From Nilaparvata lugens (Eukaryota > Arthropoda > Insecta > Hemiptera > Delphacidae): a DNA stretch of 64,000 nucleotides. How positions within the stretch are numbered: position 1 is the first letter of the stretch; each line of letters begins with the position of its first letter. Positions 48,851-62,060 of this stretch are shown in pieces. Location: contig NC_052507.1 of the NCBI RefSeq assembly GCF_014356525.2, positions 37,870,368 through 37,934,367 on the forward strand, in the 5' to 3' direction. The translations under genes and the position numbers were made by a program. A model generated the notes under the pieces. The model was not told where the DNA came from, searched no databases, and saw nothing but the letters and a program-made list of their open reading frames with translations.

Positions 48851-50697
48851 TGTAATTAGATAACATCAGGTATCACGGCTAAAATTAGAACAGCCGAATA
48901 GAAATAGAAAGTTATTTGCTACTTATATAATATTATATAAAGTATGGAAAATTTGAGGTTAGGCTTAAAATACCTACTGATAGGCGACATAATCAATCAA
49001 GTCACATAACGTAAAATCTAGCCAGACACCTTGGCAGAAATTTATTGTAACTAAATGGTATGCAACTAGAAGAATTAAAGAAGCACATGGTTAATTGTTG
49101 TAGAGGGAGAAACAACTTATAAACCTTATAAAAATATACTGCATGTAATAAATGTACTTAAACCACCAAATAAAGATAAATTAGAGTATTAAGGAAGTAG
49201 GAGGTTCATAGGCGCATGTATACTGTAATAAATTTGCATGAACCAATCAAATGGTAGTAATCGATGGGCGGCAATAGAGAGCCAATTCAAATGTATTTAT
49301 GTATATTTCTAAAAAATGATAAGATTTTGTAAATTTTTACTGTTCAGTTTATGTATTGGATATGGCCTGAGGACATATAAAATAAAAGATATATGATATA
49401 GGTAATAATTTAATAGATTGGCATGGACTATTTAAACCTTTAAATGGAGTAGTAGCAAATTATTTAAATTTATGTAAATTTGCAAGTCAGAAATGAAAAT
49501 TGTGGAAAGAAAAGTAGAACTTGCCCACTTGCCTGCCAGACACTACCATGGAATGTCACCAAAATTTGTAGAGCACAAGACTCTATATTATATTGTACCT
49601 TTTAGAGACTTAAAGTTTAAATCTAATTATTAATTTTCAATAAGACTTTGTGATGCTGCATTAAAGCAAAAGTCATATAATATTTATTTAATCCCTTGGA
49701 GGAGACGACTTCGGCCACCAACAATCCAGGACTACCAGGAATTTCGGATCGCCGCCAGCAACTTATAAAAATTCAGCACGTGAGTGATACATAGTCGAAA
49801 TAAAATTAGGGTGCCCTCAGTGCTTCGAGTGGAATGAAAATAAAAGCTAGCTCGTCGGAAAGGTTTTAAATATTAAGAAATTAATACAAAAAACTTGCGC
49901 AAGTCTTAAGAGGGTATAAGAAATACTTTATTGAATAGGAATGTGTCAATTTATATATCCAAAAGTACACCAATTAAAAGAATATTAAATTCTAAGCTTG
50001 TAATACTAACGTTCACCAAATCATTGATTTTATATTATAATTTGTAATAATATAATGTAGCTCTGGTTCACTGGATAAATTGATTTATCTATTTCCATCA
50101 GGTGCCAAATCTTACACCCTGAGAAATATATATATTTATTATTGAGAAATTTACTGGAAATTATAGAAATTAATATATTTATAATTATTGATTTGTCGAT
50201 TTATCATTCTCTGATTTATGAAATAATATATAAAGTGAGATTACCTAAATCAACAAGCAACAGCAAGTCGATACCAAAGCTGCATGCAAATAAATGCATA
50301 TTATCAATGAATTGAAAAACACATGGTAAAGTTTCGTGCTATTAAGCTGAAGAATAGTGTACTGATCTGTGATATTTTATCTTGATATATTTATTCTTGT
50401 TTTTTATTGTATATTTTGTTGCCTGACTTTAAAATTATTCGTTCAATATATGTATCAAATTTTTTACGGTGTACCATTCATTTTACTCCCCAATACCATA
50501 TAGAGTACAAATCTCATATATATATATTTGTTAATTATCAGTTTTGAATTATTGCAAGAGCTCCTGAATGAGCATATTAAGATTTTAGCGAAATTGTATC
50601 CCAGAAAACCACGACTTGATTTTATAGAATTTAATTCTCATGCTCTACCGATTGCAGCCAAGCAGAGGCAAAGCGTTATTCATTAAAAAATAACGTC
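48851..50697 (+). repeat. Diverged solo LTR related to 2407-4398
   Basis: Opposite in orientation to the 2.4 kb LTR and aligned along nearly its whole length. Shared blocks, in LTR order, are: AACATCAGG...GGCTAAA (48861), CTTGGCAGA (49030), GCGGCAATAG...CCAATTCAAA (49266), CCCTTGGAGGAGACGA (49693), CACGTGAGTGAT (49778), GCTAGCTCGTCGGAAAG (49847), ACTTGCGCAAGT (49890), CATCAGGTGCCAAATC (50097), ACCATGTG-like GCATGC sequence, and the terminal CTCATGCTCTACCGATTGCAGCCAAGCAG (50637). No second LTR or gag is near. The left boundary is uncertain by about 60 bases, because the last RT codons and the LTR start are hard to separate. Confidence 0.75.
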
Positions 50698-50846
50698 ATA
50701 GAGTTTGGATTGTTTTGGAATAGGATACGGGTTTGTTTGGAATTATTTCAATGAAACTATGTCGATTAAATACATGGTTTGATTGAAACAGTTTTGGATA
50801 AACCGTGAGTTCATCCGAAACAAGGCCAAAACACCGTTTCAAGCCT
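50698..50846 (+). repeat. Repeat F, copy 2
   Basis: Same sequence order as 39893-40032 and directly abuts the LTR end. It is not the missing 3' part of the LINE interrupted at 48850. Confidence 0.75.
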
Positions 50847-51176
50847 TTGTATTTGGCTTAGACCAGAGGCAAATAGAAGGCAAATTAACAAAAATCGTAT
50901 TGTGTGTGAAAACAAGATTACCATAGAACATAGCTCAATCATATCTGTAAACTGCTTCTCAACGTATATATGGGTGTAAGAACCCAAGAACTGTAATCAT
51001 GGAATTAATATTCTCAGTGATTGAATCCCAGAAGAAATTAAGTTCCTTCAAAAAGAAATCACATCGAAAGATTCCTAAAAGAACATGACTGATTAAATCC
51101 ACAAACGGACGAATGGCGAATACAAGCGAAATGTTCAAATGTGGATACAAATTAAATTACAAGTAGTGTATATGGC
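50847..51176. other. Unassigned
   Basis: No feature recognised. Confidence 0.45.
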
Positions 51177-52063
<887 letters not shown>

Positions 52064-52560
52064 AAAAATAGAATACAATGGAATGAAAATGTAGGTGAGG
52101 ACGAATAAAGAGAGGAATACGGAAAAGTAGAAGTGAGAGATGAAAAAAAAAGTGAAAAAACAATGGAGAAGGAAAACTGTGAATGACAAGAGGAGTCGAC
52201 GAAGGAGAATGTTACAAGACGATCGGATAAGGAGATAAGGAGAAGTGAGTTAGGCTGAGAGGAGAAGATTTTCCTTTGAGAGATAATTTGTTGAACAAGT
52301 CAATTTGGTAGAGCCGCTCGGAAAGCATCAAGAGTGCTCTTGTCTTTGCTGTTATCATTATCAACATTGAGCATCGCCTGAATGTGTCTCAAAACATACT
52401 CACAATCTCAATACTGCGTTGGGTGGCCTCTAACGACAGGTCAAGTGTGTCGGAAATGTGTAAACACATAATTATGTCCATCATACATGCTGTGTCATCG
52501 ACCAAAGGCTTCCAACAAAATGTTTTGATTGTTTATTACAATTGTTCATACAATTTATTG
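52064..52560. other. Unassigned, purine-rich at left
   Basis: Up to about 52270 the plus strand is purine-rich flank of the array. I saw no feature after that. Confidence 0.45.
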
Positions 52561-52735
52561 TACTTGAATTTTGAGAAACACTTTTGAAGTGAAAATACAC
52601 GTAGCCTACTTTTATAGTAAAAGTTTTACTGTTTTACTGTGCAGACAGTCTGATGATGACCAACAACAGGTCGAAACGATCGTCACTACAAAAGTAAGTG
52701 TATTTTCACTTCAAAAGTGTTTTTCAAAATTTAAG
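52561..52735 (+). repeat. Inverted repeat with hammerhead-like core
   Basis: Arms at about 52561-52615 and 52688-52735 are near-exact reverse complements; both include CACTTTTGAAGTGAAAATAC or its complement. Between them lies GTCTGATGATGACC, a short loop, GGTCGAAACGATCGTCACT. CTGATGA followed by a GACC/GGTC stem and GAAAC matches the conserved hammerhead-ribozyme core, with a two-pair stem III (AC/GT) and a short stem I (AGT/ACT). One extra T sits between CTGATGA and the stem, which weakens the match. Hammerheads with very short stem III are known in Penelope-like elements and retrozymes; that link is inference. Confidence 0.45.
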
Positions 52736-54797
52736 TTTAATTTTAACAGTGAAAAAGTATGGATAGACAACAGAGTAATTTATTGTAGTTTATTTTTTCC
52801 GCTGCTTCATTTGTGGTTGAAAAACTTCTATATCATTATGATTTGTGATTTTTCAGGCATGTTTTATTGTTGTTGGTTGTTTCTTTCATGTGAGAATCTG
52901 CAGTCAAACAGCTGTTTTTCGTTTGAAGCCTTTCGCTGATGACACAGCATGTATGACGAACATATATGTTCACACATGTTCAACACACATGTCTTTTCTT
53001 TAGTGGCCACCTTTAAACACCAATTATTACATCAAGAGAACATAAAGTTTGGAGCTTACCTTTAGAAGAGTCGGCTCTTGAAGTGGTCACCCTTATAACA
53101 GGAGTAGCAGGCGCATGGTTCCTTATCGATAGCTTACCAGCGAGACCAATTGCTTCTCAAATCTATTATAATCAATTTCTTTCAAATTGTGATTACAAGT
53201 TTCTCAATGGCCACTGGAAGTTGGTGACTTCAAATGTAAATTATTTTTCACATAATATAGCAATAATAGTTGATGATTTTCTTAAGACCTAGGGGATGTG
53301 AACACAATAATTTTCAAATCTATTCTGAGATAGGGAAATAATCTAGTAATAGCATGACTTTTACAGGAAATTTAATTTTGTCTGGCAAAGAAACAATAGA
53401 AGAGCAGAGAAAAAAACCAACAAATTTCAAGTCAGCGTGGCATTGCCTCCAGTGAACATCCAGTTATTTATAATTTAGAGACCGGCGAAGCTTTTATTTC
53501 GAATCTTCTCTGCTTCCCTTTTTCCCTGCTTCTTCACCATTCTCTTTTTCTTTTTTTTCCTTCTTCTTCATCCTGTTTTCATTATGCCGCATGGAACAGT
53601 GTTTATTTCCCAGGGGGTTTTGTTGTGTCGCGTTCGACAAATGTTGGTCTAGACGTCTGCATTGATGCAGATATGACTTTGAAAATCTCAAAATGTCGAC
53701 AACAGCCGGTAGTATTTATTATTCCATCGATTAAATCGATTCTGTTATCAAATCTGTGAATGCCTTATCAATTGCCTAATCAATTGACTGGTGTACTTAC
53801 AAATGTGTAGCCTTCTTAACATGATCGATTGGACGGCTCATCTGCACATTCGGCAATTAAAATAATGAATGAGCAATCCTTCAGTTGATTACTGCAAACT
53901 ACATTTTTATATTCTATTTTATTTTCACTTTGTCTTCTTCATAATATTATGAAATCTGTGATAAGTTTATTTCTCTTATTCCTCTTTCCATCTGTTCGTT
54001 CTGCATTATGTTTTATGGTTTATGATAGGATCGATTGGTTATAATACAGAATAATGTGGATTTTCCTTTCTACTGCATTATTATTCCTCGTTACTTAATT
54101 ATCGGATCATTATGAATGAAATCAATAACTGGTTGGTGCACAGATTACCTGATCAAGGTATAATAACGCGGTGGAACTCAAAAGATTCGTCTTATCTTTC
54201 AACATCATTTTTTAATGTTCTAAATATGTAGTGTTCTAATAGTCCATTTTCATTTAGAAATTGAAACACAGGATAATTTTCTTTGTCATAGGATAAGTTC
54301 TATGCAATGCAACTTATGCACTCTGATTGTATTGACGATATTATTTTATTTAACAGACTGCTTTTACCACATTCGGATGATTAAAATTCATTTTTTTACT
54401 TAATTGAATCATTTTATTTGAATGGACAAACTACCAATTTATACATGAGCAGTACATTTGAATGATTGAAGACTCCCTGTCAGTTTACTTGAATGACGGT
54501 GACGAAGGGCCACTAGGCATGCGCCATGAGAGAATACATTTTCAGTAAGAATCTGTGACTATGGTATGAAAAGGTCAGATTGGAAGGGTCAAATGTGAAA
54601 GGTCCAATTTTAAGGGTTGACTTGAAGACCAGTGGATTAATGAAGATAGTGAGGAGGAAAACCTTTCCTTCCCAAAAAGGTCATTTCGAAAGCAATGCAA
54701 TTCAATTGTAGTGTTACGTAATTCAACAGGAGGGATGGATGTCTTGAGCAATACTTGAATCGCGGAAGAATACAGGCACGTATAGTGGATAGCAATA
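52736..54797. other. Unassigned, no gene recognised
   Basis: Several short open frames but no domain. A pyrimidine-rich patch lies at 53506-53575. Confidence 0.45.
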
Positions 54798-54799
54798 TA

Positions 54800-55540
54800 C
54801 CTGGTGATTCAAAAAGGACTTTGCCACTTTGAAAGTTCATATAAATCTTATCAAACAAGGTTCAGAGCTGGTTTTGGTGTTTTTTTTTAAGGAAAACACT
54901 CCAAGTTTTGACTCGCGTAGTCCGCTGGTGCCTGGTCGCGCCGCACAAGCGCTAGAGGCAGTTACGTCAAAGATGGCTGCCTTCACTGGACCCGAGCGTG
55001 CTAGCTGTGTGTTTTGGTTTGAAAAACGGCATATTGAACCTTGATATGTTGCAAAAATTTTTGATACCACAGATCGATGAGGAGGACTGAGAACGAAATG
55101 TTTTCTTTGTGCAAGATGGCGCACCACCACACTATCTGACTGACGTCCGGGATTTTCTTAATGACTGCTTTCCAAATCAGTGGATTGGCCGTAATGCGTC
55201 AATTGCATGGCCCTTCGTTCCCCAGACTAACACCGCCGGTTTCATAAAATATATGGTGTATGTACCTCCTTTGCCAGCCACTCTACCTGAACTTAGAACA
55301 AGGATTTGCGCTGCTGTTGAGCAAGTTACACCTGAAATGCTAGTGCGAGTCTGGAAAGAAATCGACTATTGATGGGATGTCTGCAGGATAACCAACGGAA
55401 GTCACATACAATATATTTAGTTAAAGGTAAAAAAACTTGGAGTGTTTTCGTTTAAAACAACACCGCAACCAGCTCTGTACCATGTTTAATAAGATTTATA
55501 TGAACTTTCAAAGTTGTCAAGTCCTTTTTGAATCAGCCGC
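54800..55540 (+). mobile_element. Tc1/mariner deletion derivative with long TIRs
   Basis: 741 bp bounded by TA at 54798-54799 and 55541-55542, the target-site duplication of Tc1/mariner elements. Terminal inverted repeats of about 105 bp run from TGATTCAAAAAGGACTT at the left to AAGTCCTTTTTGAATCA at the right, differing by several bases and small gaps. Between them are the first and last parts of a transposase with the middle deleted. It could move only with transposase supplied by a complete relative. Confidence 0.88.
54972..55400 (+). pseudogene. Mariner-like transposase, internally deleted
   Basis: The N-terminus MAAFTGPERASCVFWFEK (54972 on) matches the usual start of this insect transposase group. 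It is fused, after loss of most of the protein, to LDMLQKFLIPQID, an in-frame TGA near 55088, then FVQDGAPPHYLTDVRDFLND (the block with the second catalytic Asp), QWIGR, a damaged WP-x-x-x-P-x block, VYVPPLPATLPELRTRI and the C-terminal VWKEIDY. The DNA-binding helix-turn-helix region and the first catalytic Asp are gone, and the third acidic block is damaged. The gene is non-functional. Confidence 0.85.
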
Positions 55541-57251
55541 TATTGTAAGAGTACTTTAATACTAGTTAGAATATTTTCATATTTGAAAGAAATTTTCCAA
55601 TTCTTAGTCATTTTATTAAATCACAATTTTTTTACCGTATTAATCTTTCGATAGCTTCATTGAATGAACGAAGAACGGTTGCTTCTATAGATTGTGTTCC
55701 CATTAGACCTCTATGATATTCCTCACACTCCAATGAGAATGGGGTAGCATGATAAAATATAAAATGATAATGATAGAACACTGAGTTAGAGTTGTTTTCG
55801 ACAAACAATAGAATTCCGAGTGATGGATTTATGATATAGTCCATCATTCATCTAAAGCTAGAAAACTTTCTCTCCTTTGAAAGGTTCTAGAAAGTACAAA
55901 GCTGCAAAAGTGAAATTAGGGGCTGAGGATTGGAGGGAGCAATGTTGGATATTTGTGACTGATTGCCTTTTTGAATGCGGCAAGCGGGGAGAGAAATCTA
56001 TTAGCGTCAATTGGCTGTGTTCAGCTTTGAACGGAAGGGTTGTGGGAACCCCTAGCTGAGAATTTCGGGGATGGGGGAATAGGCGATGTAAAGAGGAGGT
56101 AATGAGAGGGTGCAGGAGCAGGAAAAGGAGGGAAATAAGAAGAAAGTGGAAGAGAAGAAGAAGGCGCCTCATTTATCACAACGGAAATGCGAAGAGCGAT
56201 GGTTCTTGCTCGACGTGCGTATTTCAAAGAAGAGTGTCGGTTAGGAAAAAGTAGAAGAAAAACTGCGATAAAGACAGAGCGAAAATGAAGATGGAGTGAA
56301 TGATTTGAAAGACTCTGGTAGAGAGGAGTTTCACATTCAATCAAAATTGAATTTTCAATTTCCCTTACATGAAGCAAAGTGATTGTCCCGATGTAGTGTG
56401 ACACTCCATAGCAGCCAAGTCCTTAACCAAGGAGAAAATAACTAAAAAGAGAATTCCCAGTTCCATTAGTTTAGATGGAATATATGGGACAACCTTGTAC
56501 ATTCTGTACAGAGTTTTATATTGGTATCAAATGTATGAACTCAAGTAGAAATATAATGTATATTTTTTGTAATTAAACTGGTATCTATTGTATCCCGAAA
56601 ATTAGTACACATTTATTCAACTGGATTAACTTACCTTACAAGAATTAATCAAATGTATAATTATGATAAAATTGAGTATCATAATAAATATACATACCAA
56701 GACAAGTGGAAGATGAAGAAAAACTCTATTCAAATCGTGCCCATTTGACTTTGCTCATTTATTCCAGTTCATACACTCAATTAAAGATTAAAAAGTGAAA
56801 ATATATTCACTCTACGAACAACTAACTTGTTTCCCTCCATTGTAGCCTACTTGTCCTAACGAGCAGATTCATATCCAGGGCCCACGAAATAACAATTGTT
56901 GTATGCTCTTATCCTCCAAGTAATGCTGAATATTGTTTCATTCTACAAATGATTTAACCAATGTTAAACTTATTTGGAGAATATAAACTTCCATCTGGTA
57001 TGCCGAAGCTATCTATCTTCGAGTACAGTACGGTACCGAACACTGACATATCTACTTATTATGACATATTTATATGGATTTACTCATTCCCTTCTATTTT
57101 TAAATAGAGCATATTATTCTCATATTGTGCAGTATAAATTATGTATGTAAGATACAATGTATTAAGCAGTATGTTGATTGAGAAATAAATTGTACTTATG
57201 AATTGAACAAACTAAGTGAATAATAGTTAATAGTTGAAATAATTTCTAAAT
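55541..57251. other. Unassigned, no gene recognised
   Basis: A purine-rich patch lies at 56060-56165. The minus-strand open frames at 55858-56404 arise partly from this composition and show no domain. Confidence 0.45.
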
Positions 57252-57387
57252 AATAAAACAAAATAAAATCTCATAGCACCCTTCATTTTTAAATAACTTT
57301 AAAATAGTTTAACATTTATTCTAAGGTTAAACTATTTTGAAGTTCTTTAAAAATAGAGGGTGCTATAAGATTTTATTTTGTTCTATT
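57252..57387. repeat. Hairpin MITE
   Basis: Arms of about 62 bp (57252-57313 and 57326-57387) are reverse complements with roughly 10% mismatch. The loop is ATTTATTCTAAG. The arms include AAATCTCATAGCACCCT and its partner AGGGTGCTATAAGATTT. There is no coding capacity. The superfamily is unclear. Confidence 0.8.
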
Positions 57388-60300
57388 AATTAAAAAGTAG
57401 CCCTTGTCAATGGAGTGTTTTGATAAATTTCTAAATTATTCGGAAATGAGTGAAGAACTTGAGCAAAAATTATCAGAAGGATAATGATGAATTCCTTCTC
57501 GTAACCTAACATAAGCATCTCAACAAATTCCTAGATTATTGTTAGTACGAATCTCTGCTACTGCGCGTTCTCTTTTTCCAAGATGAAAAATAAACATCGA
57601 GAAGTAAGAGAAAATTTCTAGTTGAGAATGGGAAAGAATTGGAAGAAGATTGCAGGAAAAAGAGAGAGCAAAATATTGAAGAGTGAGAAGGAGAGTCCAG
57701 AGTGACACTTGCCATTAATAACCGTTGAACACATTTTCGTTGCAGCGGTTGGCACGCAGACAGTTTGGTCTCACCTCTGCCGCTCTCAACTGTTGCTTGC
57801 CGTTTCTGTTGGTCGGGTTTAGCCAGTGCATTAACTTGAAATATGAACAGGGCACGTGAATGTTTTCCATAAAATGTTTCTTCACCTGCAAACAGTAGTC
57901 GAATGAATGTCCTCGTTTACTCCCCATTACATAGTTGCGGTTCATTCCATTGAATTTCAAACTAGGACAGTCTAGCTACCAACAATTTTGATCAATGAAG
58001 CCTATCAATTGGTTTGGAAGTTCACTAGGTTATAGTTGTTGGATCAGCTGGAGCGTGTAGATGGTCACTTTTATTGAACCAAACTAGTATCACAACCCAC
58101 TTACAAGATCAATCGTGTTTGTTATGCTTAAGGATAAAAATAATTTATAAGCACTGCATTTTATGATAAAAATTTGTGATAGTGAAAATAAAACTAAAAT
58201 AAATTGAAAGATTATTTGGATTTACGTTCAATAATAATTATAAATTGAGAGAATTTAAACTGGAGACAAGAAAGGATTATCCCAGACTGGAAAAGACAGA
58301 TTAAAATCATATCATATTAAAACACTAATTTAAGCACTCGATCGAAAATAAAAAGATCATTTGAAAACAAAAAATTTGCAAATGAAATATCATATACTTC
58401 TTAAAGAGAAGAATTTCAGAACTGAAATCTCTCTTAGCTTTCCACAATATTCTAGACTTGTACATGGTTGATGGGAGGGATGGTAAAACGTGAATGTACT
58501 TGAAGATTTCGGTAAATCCCTCACCACTCTGAAATGTTTCTAATACACAGTAAATTGAGCTGCCCCACTTCATATCTAATTCGAAAAATTAAATATCTTG
58601 CTGAACCTAACCGTTGAGATGCATGAAGCAAGCATGCCTCTTAGTCCAAATTAGAATTACTCCTGTTTCTCTAATGCAATGTTCCAAATGGAAATTTTCA
58701 TTTGTTTTCCTGGAATAGGTCAGATCTGTTCAATATGTTATGAATCTCCCATTGAATCTTGATCTATATGTGTCTGGAGAAGCTCAGTAGAAGCTCATTA
58801 TAGTGGCTACAAAACACTAAAGAAGACTTCAATTTTTTCAATGACTTGTTGTTGATATAATTGAGTGTTACAAAATGAACAAGCCATGAACAATAAATTC
58901 TGAAGCTCAACATCAACACTCAACTCTTTTTCGATAAAATATGCACTCCGGCGGTTCTACATCACTGCAATGAAGAGAGAATTAGCAAAAATGAAAAACT
59001 CTCGGGAGCAATTTGTTAATGCGCTTCAACGTAACCAATCTCTCTTGCCTCTTTATCTCTCAATCATTCTTCTCCGTTCTCATGGAGATTTACTCTAATG
59101 AATGTTCCAGATTCACGGTCTACATGAAAAATAATGCAGAATGGATGTAGCGGTCAAACGTTCCCCAACTCAATCCCGCCAACAGTAATTAAGTGAAGTT
59201 AGATTCTTACCTGCAGAGAGGTCGAATTGAGTGGGAGGATGGAGTGGGGTGGAATAGGTGTTAAATAAAGAGTAGGAGAGAGAAGAAGAGGGGAAGATGA
59301 AGAAGGAGTAGGATCTGCATTGGAAGAAAGAGAAAGGGTGAGAGGGAGAGGAGAGAAGTTGTAGTGATGAGTGTGAGGAGAGAGGAGATGGAGAAAGAGA
59401 AAAATAATGCTAATAAGGAAAGTTGAATAATAGTGAAGAGTAGGAGATAAGGAAGAGAGAGGATGAGATGAGAAGGTGAATAAGGATTTACAGAATCATA
59501 TATATCAGTGGAAGGAAGAGGTTTGATAAATAATTAAATGGGATACAGGAGAAATTTTAAAGGAAATGGAGCTTGGTGATGAAAAGGGGTATAAGCGAAA
59601 GAAAAATAGGAGGTTGAGAGGACGTGAAAAACCAAGAAAGAAGGTTAGTGAGGGTTAGAGAGAAGAGTGAGGGTGAGGTTGATGATGAGGGAAGGAAGTA
59701 TGAGAGCAGGATTTACTAAATCACATTCATCAGTGTTACGCTGTTGTCATCATTATAAATGGGCCAGAACCTGATGCGGACATTAATTACATAGCGATTG
59801 TTGCAACTCCCATTTTCCGGCTCTAAGCAATTTTTTCAACGATCTCGTCTGAATGAACCAATTACGCGCTACCTGGATTAGTGAGCCTCGAATGAGGCCT
59901 TCATTTGTTGACTCCCGAATAACATTGGATTGTCGATCGAATAAGGTACATGCAGAGCTATTAACAGATCAAGTTCAAAAGTAATTTATTGTAGTTGTAG
60001 CTGGCACCATTGTGATTTTTTCTGTTCAATTAACAGTACTATGGATCGAGTATGAACTCACATGTATTGCATTTGAAATGCGAAATATAGTTAGAACATA
60101 GTTTGTTGATTGTAGCAAACGAGGATGTTTTACAGTCATTATTGGTCTCTTGTTGAATTCCTCTGTAAAAACTGATATTCGACTATTGATTCAAATATTA
60201 CTCATTCGAATTGCTTATAATTTCGGGATAAAGCTTTCAAATTTTTCTGCACGTTCTTCGAGTTTTCAATTTTTTCTTGACAACTCAATAATATCCGTAT

Positions 60301-61260
60301 AAGTTATAAGATTTCTGCTAAATTATCTGAGGTTTTCTGACTATAGTTTTCATTTATTCGGTTTAGAAATGGCTTCTCAAGATGAAAAAACTGTGCTTTG
60401 TCTTTCACCTCATCGCAGACACGCACCATTAACGGAAAAAAATCGTGTCAGACAATCTTCAATGCTTTTCACCCAGATTACATAAGTGACAAGAAAGTAT
60501 TTAATGCATTCATGCCATGGAATAGTGGAAACAAAAGAAGAATTTCAACGGAGCAGTGAGCCACGACTGAGTCACTGTTGGCTGTTGGTTGCAATATCGA
60601 TAATTGATTTCGCCAGTTGCCGAAGCGACGAGCCTGTGGTTGCCCTGTTTGTGATTTATTGCGATAAAAATGGCTGAAAAAAACGTTCACGCTTCCCGTT
60701 CAAGTTGCGTTGCGTTTTGCATTTCAAAACAGTGAGAGGGGTGAGAGTGCCGCTTAACGACGGTTTGGGGGATGATGAAGCCCCCTACCCTTAAATGGGT
60801 ATCCGCTTTGGAGGGCTTCCCGGGGAGTGGTATCATGGGTCTGATTACCATTTCGAAAATACATTATCAAAAGTGAGACTGCTGTCTAATTGCTTGGGTG
60901 ATTGCTGAGGAATTGGCCTGACAAGAAATGGGAAGACTTGACTGAAAATAATTGAAAGTGTGATAAAGAGAAGTTGAATGCATAGAATATTAATGATATT
61001 CCATTCATCGGAGCTGTTATTCCAATTTCTGTTTTGAGTGTAAATTGTAGTTTTAATTAGTGGAAAAAAATTTTAGGCTATTTTTGAGTCAATAAATCAT
61101 TGAAACAACAAATTATTTCAGATGAAAAAGAGAAGATAATATGATAAGTTGAGGTATGTGGGAGTTGTAGCAGCAATAGAATGTGGAATTGTAGGATAAT
61201 GTGGAATAATTGAGCAAGAAAAACCATGCAAAATTCAATTCATAATGAAGAGAAAAAGGA
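57388..61260. other. Unassigned, purine-rich part at 59220-59710
   Basis: No gene recognised. From about 59220 to 59710 the plus strand is rich in GA, GAGA and GAAG runs without a clean period. The remainder is AT-rich, and its small open frames have no domain. Confidence 0.45.
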
Positions 61261-61863
61261 ATTGATTGATTGAGTACTTTATTTGTGAAGATTACAATAT
61301 ATACTGGCTTTTACACTTATATACAATAGCTTACAATACAGCAAAATTATAGATGAATTTACATATATAGACTAAGAAAATGATTTTTGAACTGCATATG
61401 GTATGAAAAAAGCAATTGGTAATAGCTATAGATAATATTGTTATGCATCTACATAAATTGGCGGAGCTTTGGACATATCAATGTCCATTCTTTGGGAAGA
61501 ATATTCAAAATATCCTTCCTTCCCACTCTACCAAAACGTTAATTTCATTAATTCAACTAAGGACTAATTTGTAAATGAAATATTGTAAAAGTTTTAATTG
61601 ATATGAAGATTTGAGAGAAGAAAACTGAAAATTGATAAAGTAAAATAATTATACAGGTGAATAAGATCAAATCAACGATTAATAAAATGGAATAGGCTGG
61701 AAGTAGATCAGGGTAATCAACTTTCAATAATATACAGCAGTATGCAGTGGATAATTAAAATAACATGAGCTAATATAATATACAATAAATACAATTTATT
61801 CTATAACAGGTTTATAGGTTTGTATTGGTGGGTTGAGTGAGGGATGGTCGTCATGTGATTGTT

Positions 61864-62060
61864 CTAGGGCTGGACAGTTTCAGCCATTAGTTCCAAAAGA
61901 TGTTTTTTTAAAGTCAGGATGAAGCTCGCTCGGCTCTCGATGGACCTGATAGAAACGGGAAGTGCATTCCATGCACGACAGCCACTGACTAAGAAGGATT
62001 TTGTGAAAATAGTGGTTTGATGGTTGGGTATCCTTAAAGCAGGGTAAACCAGCCCACGTT
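61864..62060 (-). pseudogene. LINE RT C-terminal end (distal piece)
   Basis: Reads ALRIPNHQTTIFTKSF, then LVSGCRAWNALPVSIR, then SFILTLKKHLLELM: the typical C-terminal end of Jockey-type ORF2 (S-F-x-V-x-G-x-R-x-W-N-x-L-P). It is the continuation of the piece at 63615-63993. Confidence 0.75.

Noticed and set aside
52571..52939. 122-residue open frame
   Set aside because: It overlaps the inverted repeat at 52561-52735 and has no domain; a chance frame is more likely.
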